From: Campylobacteraceae bacterium
GTDB taxonomy: Bacteria > Campylobacterota > Campylobacteria > Campylobacterales > Sulfurovaceae
Length of the DNA stretch: 6,965 nt
Assembly (NCBI GenBank): GCA_027083075.1
Contig: JALWQQ010000079.1
Span: 1 to 6,965 of the forward strand
Reading direction: 5' to 3'
In this document: positions 1 to 5,725 of the stretch, in pieces
How the letters are laid out: every line of letters starts with the position of its first letter
Position numbering within the stretch: position 1 is the stretch's first letter
The notes under the pieces: generated by a model
Database searches by the model: none
Seen by the model: only the letters and a program-made list of their open reading frames with translations
Told to the model about the DNA's origin: nothing
Translations under genes and position numbers: made by a program

Positions 1-768
1 TTTTTGTTCTACTATTTTGCCTATTATCAGACCCAAAAGCATCTGCGCTTCGTTGAAAAAAACGACGCCATAGAGGTCTCGCTCGCCCCAGCAAAGGGAG
101 TGGCGAAAGCACCGAAGCGTCGCAGTATCCGCAAACAACCCGACAAAACACAGAGCAAAGCGAAGCCTGCTAAGACCAAAGCCAAGCTAAGACCTGTACC
201 CAAAAAAGAGCCAAAAAAGACGTTGCAGACCAAAGAGAAAAGATCAAAAACGCAAAAACTGCGCGAAAAAACCGTGCGCAAAGAGAAAGTGAAGAGAAAA
301 GGCACAGCCAAGAAGGCAAAAGCGCCCAAGCCAAAGCCTAAGCAGGCGAAAAAAAAGAGTACAAAAACGAAAAAAGCAAAAAAGCAGAGCCTCTCTTCGC
401 TCTTTGGGGAGATCAAAGTCAGCGACAAACCTAAGCGTAGTGCGCACAGAAAAACCCGACAAGCCAAATCGGGTAAAAAGGGTAAGCGTCCCCAAAGCCG
501 CGGGATCGAAAACGCCTATTTGGCAAAGGTGCAAAAGCAACTCTACGAGTGGCCGGCACAAAGTGAGTTTGCAGGCAAAAAGGCTACGGTATTTTTACGC
601 ATCTATCCAAGTGGACGCTTTGAGTTTAGACTGACAAAACCCTCTGGCGATAGCAACTTTAACCAAGCACTCATAGACTACCTCAAATCGCTTCAAACCC
701 TCGGCTTCGATCCGCATCCGGGTACAAATGCGTATGAGATAGATGTGGACTTTGAAGCGACGGAGTAG
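1..768 (+). CDS. tolA: TolA/TonB-type energy transducer, 3' part (5' end outside window)
   Basis: The frame is open from the first base, so the start and probably most of the N-terminal membrane anchor lie to the left; the aromatic residues at the window edge (FYYFAYY) look like the end of that anchor. A long, very basic linker follows at about 94-495, made mostly of Lys, Arg, Pro, Ala, Thr and Gln with few acidic residues. A short SLSSLFGEIK segment lies at 388-417. The C-terminal domain (about 505-765) has the pattern of a TonB/TolA C-terminal fold: a helix, then strands with FLRIYPSGRFEFRL, then NQALIDYLKSL. TolA-type proteins span the periplasm and carry proton-motive-force energy from TolQ/TolR to Pal and TolB at the outer membrane. 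The assignment to TolA rather than TonB rests on its place upstream of tolB-pal-cpoB, although 3.1 kb of other genes intervene. Family call is good; the exact paralogue is less certain. Confidence 0.8.
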   Translation, partial: FLFYYFAYYQTQKHLRFVEKNDAIEVSLAPAKGVAKAPKRRSIRKQPDKTQSKAKPAKTKAKLRPVPKKEPKKTLQTKEKRSKTQKLREKTVRKEKVKRKGTAKKAKAPKPKPKQAKKKSTKTKKAKKQSLSSLFGEIKVSDKPKRSAHRKTRQAKSGKKGKRPQSRGIENAYLAKVQKQLYEWPAQSEFAGKKATVFLRIYPSGRFEFRLTKPSGDSNFNQALIDYLKSLQTLGFDPHPGTNAYEIDVDFEATE

Positions 769-775
769 CGTTCAA

Positions 776-804
776 CTTTCCTTAAGTTCCCCCCCCCTTA
801 TAAT
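776..804 (+). promoter_or_regulatory. Candidate promoter for the 840-2374 gene pair
   Basis: A perfect -10 hexamer TATAAT lies at 799-804, and the ATG at 840 is 35 bases further on. No good -35 box is present at the normal distance: 776-781 is CTTTCC with a 17-base spacer. Campylobacterota housekeeping promoters often lack a conserved -35, so this does not exclude activity. Most of the spacer is the C9 tract. Confidence 0.5.
789..797. repeat. C9 homopolymer tract in promoter position
   Basis: Nine consecutive C residues end one base before a perfect TATAAT (799-804). Tracts of this kind gain or lose single bases by slipped-strand mispairing in Campylobacter and Helicobacter and switch genes on and off. 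Here the tract lies outside any reading frame. A change in length would alter the distance between upstream promoter contacts and the -10 box. The tract is seen directly; phase variation is inference. Confidence 0.8.
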
Positions 805-816
805 TTAAAGCTTTAA
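805..816. promoter_or_regulatory. 12-bp perfect palindrome at the expected transcription start
   Basis: TTAAAGCTTTAA is its own reverse complement and directly follows the TATAAT box, so it covers the expected start site near 811. It has no loop, so it is better explained as a dimeric protein site than as an RNA hairpin. AT-rich DNA makes such palindromes by chance fairly often, hence the low confidence. Confidence 0.25.
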
Positions 817-828
817 TTTTTGAGTTGT

Positions 829-835
829 GAGGGAG
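829..835 (+). promoter_or_regulatory. Ribosome binding site of the small secreted protein gene
   Basis: GAGGGAG is followed by four bases (CATA) and the ATG at 840. It supports translation of a gene that is short enough to be doubted otherwise. Confidence 0.6.
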
Positions 836-839
836 CATA

Positions 840-1079
840 ATGAAAAAAATCTTTGTCAGTTTTGCATCAGTATTATTTTTGATGCAAGCAGAAGCGTCTT
901 GGTTGTCTTGGTTAGGTTGGCTTTATACGCCTCAAGTTATTGATGAATACGGACGAACATTAGAAGGACATGAGGGTCATATTAATAAAAACGATGATAA
1001 TGCTCGTATGGAGGTAAAGTTTAATTACGCAAAAGATAAAATGAGATGGTATATTAATACTCTTTATCCGGTAGAGTAA
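840..1079 (+). CDS. Small secreted Trp-rich protein of unknown function
   Basis: I do not recognise this 79-residue protein. Residues 1-19 look like a Sec signal peptide: MKK, a hydrophobic core, then AEA with likely cleavage before Ser20. The mature part would be about 60 residues and begin with a Trp-rich segment, SWLSWLGWLYTP, which could sit at a membrane surface. A polar region with GHEGH and KNDDN follows, then a C-terminal stretch with Trp and Tyr (MRWYINTLYP). There is no cysteine, so it is not a lipoprotein. GC is about 34% by my count, well below tolB and amrB, and the gene has its own TATAAT and GAGGGAG. The next gene starts 14 bases after its stop, so the two are probably co-transcribed. 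A role as partner, inhibitor or immunity-type protein for the next gene product is conceivable, but nothing in the sequence shows it. Confidence 0.7.
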   Translation: MKKIFVSFASVLFLMQAEASWLSWLGWLYTPQVIDEYGRTLEGHEGHINKNDDNARMEVKFNYAKDKMRWYINTLYPVE

Positions 1080-1093
1080 GTTCAAGTTCTTTT

Positions 1094-2374
1094 ATGAAAC
1101 AATATTTTTTGTTACTAGTTGCTTGTGTGCCCGTGATCTACTATTATCTTTATGTAGGAGGTGCAGATGAAAAGAGTTTATCGGAGACAGAGAGTGTCGA
1201 TAAAGTACCGGAAGTTTTTATAAAACAGGGTAGAGGCAAGGGGTACAAAAGCGTGCATTTGCGTCCGCATAGATCAAGAGCAAAAGCCGTATGGATGACG
1301 CTTCAAAAAGTTGGCTTTCGTGCACCCGACACCCTACATCTTTTAGAAAGGCTGTTGCTCGAGGGAGGCGCGCGGATATATTACAAAGAGTTAATAGAGG
1401 TGGTTCGTAGCAATAACTTGAGTGATAAAACGGTGGCGTTTATTATCAACATGCTTGCAAGTGCGTACGATACCGGTGCCGACGGAGCCGAGGGCTTGAC
1501 AAACTATGCGATACCCAAGTCGAAAAAAGATGAAATTATACAGGCGTTTCTAAAAGAACAAATACAAAACCCCCAAGGTAAAGAGTCCTTAAAAGCTGCA
1601 TTAAGTAAGATTATCGTTGTGTATAGTCATGATGAAGCGCAAGAAGTATTGGATGATTTTTTGGTAGACGATCAAACATTGATCAGCAAAGAGAACATCT
1701 ACAAAATCAAACTTTCCGTAGCCGCACCCGATCCTAGAGCTGATGGCATGCGAAGGATCCTCGAGAGGATCGAAGCATTGCCTACATCATCTCAAAGAGA
1801 GATATTTCCGCGGGTATTGCAGGAGAGTCAGTGGCTTGCATTTAAAGATGATGAGCGCCTAAGAAAAGCGTATAGCGCCTATATCGAAAAGCATATGCCG
1901 AAAAAGATCGCCGAAGTCACTATTGATAATGAGCATGTTGTCAAGCAGGTGCTTAACGAGTTGGAGCTAGATATGCAAGAACTTGAAAACTATTCGGAAG
2001 AGGAGAGAAAAGCTTTTCTATCAAGCGATATGCCGAAAAAAATCGAGCAAAAGTATGTTGAAAAGATTTCAGCATTATCAAAGAAGTGTAACTATCAGCT
2101 TTATAAGGATTCGGTAAGGGCACTAATCAACTGTTTTGTAACGCGCGACAGGGACTTTTATCAATCGGCAAAAAAACTCTTTATCGATTCCAATGATCCG
2201 ATGCGTAGAGATGTCATCTTAAAACTGCTACTAAGCGAATCGTATGACTATGCAGATAGACTTGGTCATGATGAAGAGATAAGGCGTATCGTTGCACAGG
2301 AAACCGAAAACCCGGAGATAAGTGCAAAGAATAAGAAAATCTATCGGAGTTATCTAAAGCACCTCTTTCGTTGA
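1094..2374 (+). CDS. Membrane-anchored, alpha-helical protein of unknown function
   Basis: This 426-residue protein matches no family I can name. Residues 5-23 form one hydrophobic segment, read here as an uncleaved signal anchor. LVAC at 8-11 resembles a lipobox, but the hydrophobic core before the Cys is very short and the residues after it stay hydrophobic, so a lipoprotein is less likely. A basic stretch (about 44-66: KQGRGKGYKSVHLRPHRSR) precedes a body of amphipathic helices to the C-terminus, reminiscent of HEAT-like or other alpha-solenoid repeats without a clear consensus. The motif MPKKI occurs twice, at residues 268 and 313. No catalytic signature was seen. The ATG at 1094 has only a weak ribosome binding site, so translation may depend on the small gene ending 14 bases upstream. 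Sampled lines gave 35-48% GC, below the flanking core genes. The body probably faces the periplasm, by inference. Confidence 0.85.
   Translation: MKQYFLLLVACVPVIYYYLYVGGADEKSLSETESVDKVPEVFIKQGRGKGYKSVHLRPHRSRAKAVWMTLQKVGFRAPDTLHLLERLLLEGGARIYYKELIEVVRSNNLSDKTVAFIINMLASAYDTGADGAEGLTNYAIPKSKKDEIIQAFLKEQIQNPQGKESLKAALSKIIVVYSHDEAQEVLDDFLVDDQTLISKENIYKIKLSVAAPDPRADGMRRILERIEALPTSSQREIFPRVLQESQWLAFKDDERLRKAYSAYIEKHMPKKIAEVTIDNEHVVKQVLNELELDMQELENYSEEERKAFLSSDMPKKIEQKYVEKISALSKKCNYQLYKDSVRALINCFVTRDRDFYQSAKKLFIDSNDPMRRDVILKLLLSESYDYADRLGHDEEIRRIVAQETENPEISAKNKKIYRSYLKHLFR
1893..2045 (+). repeat. In-frame imperfect direct repeat inside the 426-residue protein gene
   Basis: ATATGCCGAAAAAGATCG at 1893-1910 recurs at 2028-2045 with one changed base. 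The copies are 135 bases apart, exactly 45 codons, and both encode MPKKI followed by a helix. This fits either an internal protein repeat unit or a short duplication; the intervening residues show little further similarity by eye. Confidence 0.5.
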
Positions 2375-2394
2375 AACCGAATTCTTCATTGGTT
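2375..2394. terminator. Weak hairpin between convergent genes
   Basis: Arms 2375-2382 and 2388-2394 pair over seven bases with one bulged G and a five-base loop. The hairpin sits between the stop codons of two convergent genes, where a two-way terminator would be expected. Neither strand has a following T-run, so intrinsic termination is doubtful. Confidence 0.2.
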
Positions 2395-2419
2395 GGCACA
2401 CTATTTGTATAATCTTGGA

Positions 2420-3214
2420 TTAAAAAACCACCCCGCTCATATAGCCTACCACCCGCTTTGTATCGTTTGACGCTTCGGCACTGGTGGTATAGCAGCTAAG
2501 ATAGCTATGGGAACTTTCGTAAGCGGCGGCAAGTAGCAGTGCTTCGATGCCTTTAAAGCCGCACGCTTCGCACCCTTGGTGCAGCAGCGTAGGATTGCGC
2601 TGCACAAAAGCATCGATACAGTGTGTATCTTTGCTTTTGGCAATTTCTATCGGGTAGTAGTGGCTTAGATCGCTACTGACCACAAGCAAGGTATCGTGGT
2701 TTTGCCATATCGCTATGATAAGATTAGCAAGGGTGTTGGTGTCGATGTCGCCATAGATAAGCTCTATCGCCTTAGTATCCGGAAAGTAGCGTGCAACAAA
2801 GGGAAATTGTACTTCGGTCGAATGCTCTACGGCATGCACTTTTGGGACAAAACCGATGGGAAAGCGTTTGGCAAGGGCGATCAGATAGGGGGTGTCGACG
2901 GCTATCGTTTTGCACGGTGTCTGTAGTGTTTCGTAGTAGCTTGCGCTGATACCTTTGAAGTAGATCCTATGCGACGGACCGAGGATAATGATGCGTTTGT
3001 AGCGATAGTGTGCCGCGATACGGTAGGCGCTATCGGCGCAGCGCCCACTGTAGATATAGCCTGCATGTGGCACCAAGATCGCCTTGGGTTTGCCTTGGAG
3101 CTTTATCTGTTTTGTCGTATTCTTTTGTGCAAAATCACGAAACAATCTCTGCAACTTGATGCAGCGTCGCGGATAGAAGCTACCCGCTACCGCCATTTCA
3201 CGCACTGTTTTCAT
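2420..3214 (-). CDS. amrB: AmmeMemoRadiSam system protein B (Memo family)
   Basis: The protein (264 residues from the ATG at 3214) has the complete Memo signature: VREMAVAGSFYP at the N-terminus, VPHAGYIYSG with His50, GPSH with His82, EHSTEVQFPF at 130-139, SSDLSHYYP at 180-188, EACG with Cys218, and RVVGYMSG near the end. His50, His82 and Cys218 match the metal-binding His, His and Cys of human MEMO1, so a bound metal is likely. The fold is related to non-haem iron extradiol dioxygenases. The bacterial protein belongs to the AmmeMemoRadiSam set, whose reaction is unknown. Start choice: a GTG at 3220 overlaps the amrA stop as GTGA and would add two residues, but the ATG better fits the family N-terminus; neither has a strong ribosome binding site, so coupling to amrA translation is likely. 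It is the second gene of a two-gene operon and converges on the gene to its left. Confidence 0.93.
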   Translation of the reverse strand: MKTVREMAVAGSFYPRRCIKLQRLFRDFAQKNTTKQIKLQGKPKAILVPHAGYIYSGRCADSAYRIAAHYRYKRIIILGPSHRIYFKGISASYYETLQTPCKTIAVDTPYLIALAKRFPIGFVPKVHAVEHSTEVQFPFVARYFPDTKAIELIYGDIDTNTLANLIIAIWQNHDTLLVVSSDLSHYYPIEIAKSKDTHCIDAFVQRNPTLLHQGCEACGFKGIEALLLAAAYESSHSYLSCYTTSAEASNDTKRVVGYMSGVVF

Positions 3215-3216
3215 CG

Positions 3217-3768
3217 TCACTCGCTATATTTCGTTACCTGATAGACTTCGATCTGCGGATGCGAAGCAAGGCAATTGCCGGGCAGTCCGGCCTTTTGGCA
3301 GAGTGAAGCAAAGAAGCTTTCGAAGTCGGGTAGCTGTTCCCATACCTGCGGCAGGTAGGTAGCGCGTCGGTTTCCGAGTTGAAGCACGACACCGTCGATA
3401 CCGGGTCTGACCTTTCGCTTGAGATCCTCTATGTTTTCGTAAGCGAGCGGCTTAGGTTCGCTTAAGACCGAAACCTCTACCGTGATATCTCCAAGCTCTT
3501 CGGGGCGCAGGGGGTGAAAGCGCGGATCTTCGAGTGCCGCGGCTTTCGCGTTGTGAATGACATCCTCATAGAGCGGTCTAAAGGCTTGCAAAGAACCGAT
3601 GCATCCGCGCAGACGGTGCTGCGCCCCTTTGTTGATGGTCACAAAGGCGGCGCCTTTCTCTTTGAGGGCGGGATATTGCGTCAAGAGCTTTTCAAGATCG
3701 AAATGTACCGGTTGACCCAGTGCCGCCAAGATGGCGGCTTTTGCCAACGCAAGAATCGCCTCTTTCAT
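3217..3768 (-). CDS. amrA: AmmeMemoRadiSam system protein A (AMMECR1 domain)
   Basis: The 183-residue protein carries the AMMECR1 hallmark LRGCIGSL at 53-60, DPRFHPL at 81-87, and ATYLPQVWEQLPD at 136-148, in the order and spacing of the family. It lacks a signal peptide and should be cytoplasmic. AMMECR1 proteins occur in all domains of life; in prokaryotes they are often encoded with a Memo protein and a radical SAM enzyme (AmrS), and no reaction has been assigned to the set. Here the Memo gene follows immediately, but no radical SAM gene with a CxxxCxxC cluster motif is in the window. The start is supported by a strong AAGGAGG, six bases upstream, and a TATAAT box behind it. It is transcribed away from tolB. 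Family call is firm; function is open. Confidence 0.93.
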   Translation of the reverse strand: MKEAILALAKAAILAALGQPVHFDLEKLLTQYPALKEKGAAFVTINKGAQHRLRGCIGSLQAFRPLYEDVIHNAKAAALEDPRFHPLRPEELGDITVEVSVLSEPKPLAYENIEDLKRKVRPGIDGVVLQLGNRRATYLPQVWEQLPDFESFFASLCQKAGLPGNCLASHPQIEVYQVTKYSE

Positions 3769-3774
3769 CTATCG

Positions 3775-3781
3775 CCTCCTT
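3775..3781 (-). promoter_or_regulatory. Ribosome binding site of amrA
   Basis: Read on the minus strand this is AAGGAGG, a near-perfect Shine-Dalgarno match, six bases from the ATG at 3768. It fixes the amrA start. Confidence 0.8.
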
Positions 3782-3794
3782 CTTGTTTGCCACT

Positions 3795-3800
3795 ATTATA
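3795..3800 (-). promoter_or_regulatory. -10 box of the amrAB promoter
   Basis: The minus strand reads TATAAT here. Transcription would start near 3788, giving a leader of about 20 bases that contains the ribosome binding site. A TTGCAT at 3826-3821 is a possible -35, but its 20-base spacer is longer than usual. Confidence 0.55.
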
Positions 3801-3820
3801 CAACGTTTAAAGATACCGAA

Positions 3821-3838
3821 ATGCAACATAGATTGCAT
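3821..3838. promoter_or_regulatory. Inverted repeat between divergent amrAB and tolB promoters
   Basis: ATGCAA-N6-TTGCAT is a perfect 6+6 base inverted repeat. It lies between the outward-facing -10 boxes at 3800 (minus) and 3861 (plus). The spacing suits a dimeric regulator acting on both promoters. Each arm also reads TTGCAT toward its own promoter, so the arms could instead be poor -35 elements at 20 and 22 bases from the boxes. No regulator gene is in the window. Confidence 0.4.
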
Positions 3839-3857
3839 CTTCACATTAAATAATATG

Positions 3858-3866
3858 TGTTATAAT
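3858..3866 (+). promoter_or_regulatory. Extended -10 promoter of the tolB-pal-cpoB operon
   Basis: TGTTATAAT is a perfect extended -10 (TG-N-TATAAT), with the hexamer at 3861-3866 and the tolB ATG at 3899. A TTCACA at 3840-3845 is a partial -35 with a short 15-base spacer; an extended -10 can work without it. The expected leader is about 25 bases. Confidence 0.65.
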
Positions 3867-3898
3867 CCGCAAAGCGATATAGAGGGAAGAAGTAGCTG

Positions 3899-5146
3899 AT
3901 GAGAAAGTTTGTGTCGAACCGTTTGTATGTGATCTTTTCGTTCCTTTTCGTTTGGCATGCGCTCTATGGCGTTGATGCGAAGATCGAGGTAAAAAAAGAT
4001 GTAGAATCACGCACGCGCATCGCTATCGTCGATGCTTCGCCAAAGTCCGCCAAGACGATCTTCGATCTGCTGCGTGCCGACCTGAAGATTTCGGGGCACT
4101 TTTTGCCTGCCGAGGGATATCTGACGGGTGAGTATGAAAGTAAGCTAATTCCGCCGTCGCTCAAAGCGACAGAGTATCTACTGCGTTTTCGTTTTGTACG
4201 CAAGGATGGTGTAACGCTTGCAGTACGGCTTCAGCGAAGCGGTGATGGCACGATCGTGCTTGAGAAACGCTATCGGGTTAACAAGGATGCCAAATACCCC
4301 TTTTTGGCGCATCGTGCCGTAAGCGATATCAACGATGCATTGGGTTACGAAAGCGTCGCATGGCTCAACCGCTATGTGCTCTTTGCGCGATATGCTGCAC
4401 CGGGCAAAAGTGATATTGTCTTGGCTGACTATAGTTTCAGATACAAAAAGCCGCTTATTCGCGGCGGACTCAACCTTTTTCCCATCTGGGCGGACGATGC
4501 GCAAAACAAGATCTACTACAGTGCTTTCTGTACCTTGGTGCCTACGCTTTATCGTTTCGATATCCATACCGGTGCGCGTGAGGTGGTGGCACGTTCGCAA
4601 GGGATGATCATCTGTAGTGATGTCGATACGGCACATGGAAAGATCTTGCTTACCAAGGCGCCAAACGGACAACCCGATATCTATGAAGCCGACAGCAACG
4701 GGGCGTCACAGCGTCGCCTTACCCGTTACGGCGGGATCGATGTAGGCGGCAAATATGACGGTGCGGGCGGCATCGTCTTTGTTTCGGATCGCTTGGGTCA
4801 CCCCGGCATCTATCGCAAAGCACTTGCCGGAAGTGCGGTATTGCCGCTGGTGACACAAGGAAAAAACAACAACGGCGTCGATGCCCATAAAGGCAAGATC
4901 GTCTACGTAAGGCGCGAGGGGCGAGGCGCGTTCAATATCTATCTCAAAAACCTGACAAACGGACGTACGTTGCCGCTGAGTGCCGTCGGAGACAATAGAT
5001 TTTGTCGCTTTTCACACGACGGCAATGTGGTGATGTTTGTGAAGCGAAAAGGACGCGCTATGTCGGTGCATTATGTCAATCTGCAGAGTAAGAGTTATCT
5101 CTCCTTCCCGTTAAGGGGCGATAGGATACAATCGATCAGCTGGTAA
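3899..5146 (+). CDS. tolB: Tol-Pal system beta-propeller protein TolB
   Basis: The 415-residue protein is close to the usual TolB length. Residues 1-27 form a Sec signal peptide (MRK, a hydrophobic core from about 9 to 23, cleavage likely after VDA), so it is periplasmic. Residues about 28-150 form the alpha/beta N-terminal domain, including DASPKSAKTIFDLLRADLKI. Residues about 155-415 are the WD40-like (PD40) propeller; the blade motif is clear at 294-306 (FVSDRLGHPGIYR) and again around FCRFSHDGNVVMF at 368-380. TolB binds Pal and TolA and helps position Pal during outer-membrane constriction. The ATG follows GGAAGAAG at 3885-3892, a moderate ribosome binding site. It leads the operon, and the pal ribosome binding site overlaps its stop codon. 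Unlike in C. jejuni and H. pylori, where a tolA-like gene sits directly upstream, it begins a separate transcript here. Confidence 0.93.
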   Translation: MRKFVSNRLYVIFSFLFVWHALYGVDAKIEVKKDVESRTRIAIVDASPKSAKTIFDLLRADLKISGHFLPAEGYLTGEYESKLIPPSLKATEYLLRFRFVRKDGVTLAVRLQRSGDGTIVLEKRYRVNKDAKYPFLAHRAVSDINDALGYESVAWLNRYVLFARYAAPGKSDIVLADYSFRYKKPLIRGGLNLFPIWADDAQNKIYYSAFCTLVPTLYRFDIHTGAREVVARSQGMIICSDVDTAHGKILLTKAPNGQPDIYEADSNGASQRRLTRYGGIDVGGKYDGAGGIVFVSDRLGHPGIYRKALAGSAVLPLVTQGKNNNGVDAHKGKIVYVRREGRGAFNIYLKNLTNGRTLPLSAVGDNRFCRFSHDGNVVMFVKRKGRAMSVHYVNLQSKSYLSFPLRGDRIQSISW

Positions 5147-5150
5147 GGAG
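5145..5150 (+). promoter_or_regulatory. Ribosome binding site that decides the pal start
   Basis: AAGGAG overlaps the tolB TAA stop and is five bases from the ATG at 5156. A GTG at 5150 is in frame but its first base is the last G of this motif, so it cannot use it. The ATG at 5156 is therefore preferred. Confidence 0.8.
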
Positions 5151-5155
5151 TGAAG

Positions 5156-5716
5156 ATGCGATATATAGTGATGATTTCGGTAGCGGCGATGATGATACTT
5201 GTGGGCTGTTCGCAGCAGGTGGCGCCTCAACTGCCGCCGATAGACGAGAATGCCACCGGTGCCAATGTCAAAGATGCGACCCAAATCGTAAACGATACCG
5301 TTGAGGTCAACGAAGAGAAAGGCGTAGGCAGCAACGATACGCAGGCGACAAGTGATGATGCGATCGCGTACAACAGTAGCAGTGACGGCTTTAAGAGCAT
5401 CTACTTCGGCTTCGATGCCTATGGTGTAGATGCGTCGATGCAAAAACGCATCGTTCATGATGCTCAACGTGCACTCACAAGCGGTGCGAAACGTATCAAG
5501 ATCGAGGGCAACTGCGACGAGTTCGGTACTGACGAGTACAATTACGCCTTGGGGCTTAAGCGGGCGCAAGCGGTGAAGTCCGCTTTGGTTACAAATGGCG
5601 TACCGGCAGAGCGACTCTATATCGTGAGCTTCGGCGAAAGTAACCCTGTGTGTAGCGAGCCGACCGATACCTGCTATGCCCGCAATCGACGTGTCGATCT
5701 GCGCATCGCAAGATAA
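5156..5716 (+). CDS. pal: Peptidoglycan-associated lipoprotein Pal
   Basis: From the ATG the protein has 186 residues. Its signal peptide ends in a lipobox, ILVGC, with lipidated Cys18 followed by Ser, which fits outer-membrane sorting. Residues about 20-78 are an acidic, Ala/Asp/Asn/Thr-rich tether. Residues about 80-186 are an OmpA-like peptidoglycan-binding domain: IYFGFDAYGVD at 82-92, EGNCDEFGTDEYN with Asp121, and ALGLKRA with Arg136. Asp121 and Arg136 occupy the places that hold diaminopimelate of the peptide stem in Pal/OmpA proteins. Cys166 and Cys173 near the C-terminus could form a disulfide. Pal tethers the outer membrane to peptidoglycan and is moved by TolA/TolB during division. 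It is nine bases downstream of the tolB stop and ten bases upstream of cpoB. Confidence 0.95.
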   Translation: MRYIVMISVAAMMILVGCSQQVAPQLPPIDENATGANVKDATQIVNDTVEVNEEKGVGSNDTQATSDDAIAYNSSSDGFKSIYFGFDAYGVDASMQKRIVHDAQRALTSGAKRIKIEGNCDEFGTDEYNYALGLKRAQAVKSALVTNGVPAERLYIVSFGESNPVCSEPTDTCYARNRRVDLRIAR

Positions 5717-5725
5717 AGGAAGCGT

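Noticed and set aside
27..634. Long minus-strand and alternative-frame open frames across the tolA linker
   Set aside because: They are by-products of the Lys-rich, low-stop composition of tolA. Their translations are Leu/Phe/Cys-rich without a coherent domain.
774..788. AACTT-N5-AAGTT hairpin after tolA as a terminator
   Set aside because: The stem is only five mostly A-T base pairs and is followed by C residues rather than T, so it would not terminate by the intrinsic mechanism.
768..1093. Similar sequences GAGTAGCGTTCAACTT (after tolA) and GAGTAAGTTCAAGTT (after the small gene) as insertion-site repeats
   Set aside because: The match is short, gapped and includes the ends of coding regions. 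No longer direct repeat, transposase, integrase or tRNA gene is present to support a mobile element.
1101..1126. Lipobox LVAC at the N-terminus of the 426-residue protein
   Set aside because: The hydrophobic core before Cys11 is too short for a usual lipoprotein signal and the hydrophobic run continues past the Cys, which fits a signal anchor better.
2393..2409. Sigma-54-like sequence TTGGCAC-N5-TTGTA on the plus strand
   Set aside because: The -24 GG element and spacing fit, but the nearly invariant -12 GC is GT. It points into the 3' end of amrB on the other strand, with no plus-strand gene until tolB, so chance is the simpler explanation.
2408..2413. TATAAT on the plus strand between convergent genes
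   Set aside because: No plus-strand gene starts downstream, and the TTGGCA upstream is only nine bases away. It is probably fortuitous in AT-rich intergenic DNA.
2696..3241. Plus-strand open frames across amrB
   Set aside because: They are antisense to a gene with full Memo motifs, have no ribosome binding sites and show no recognisable domains.
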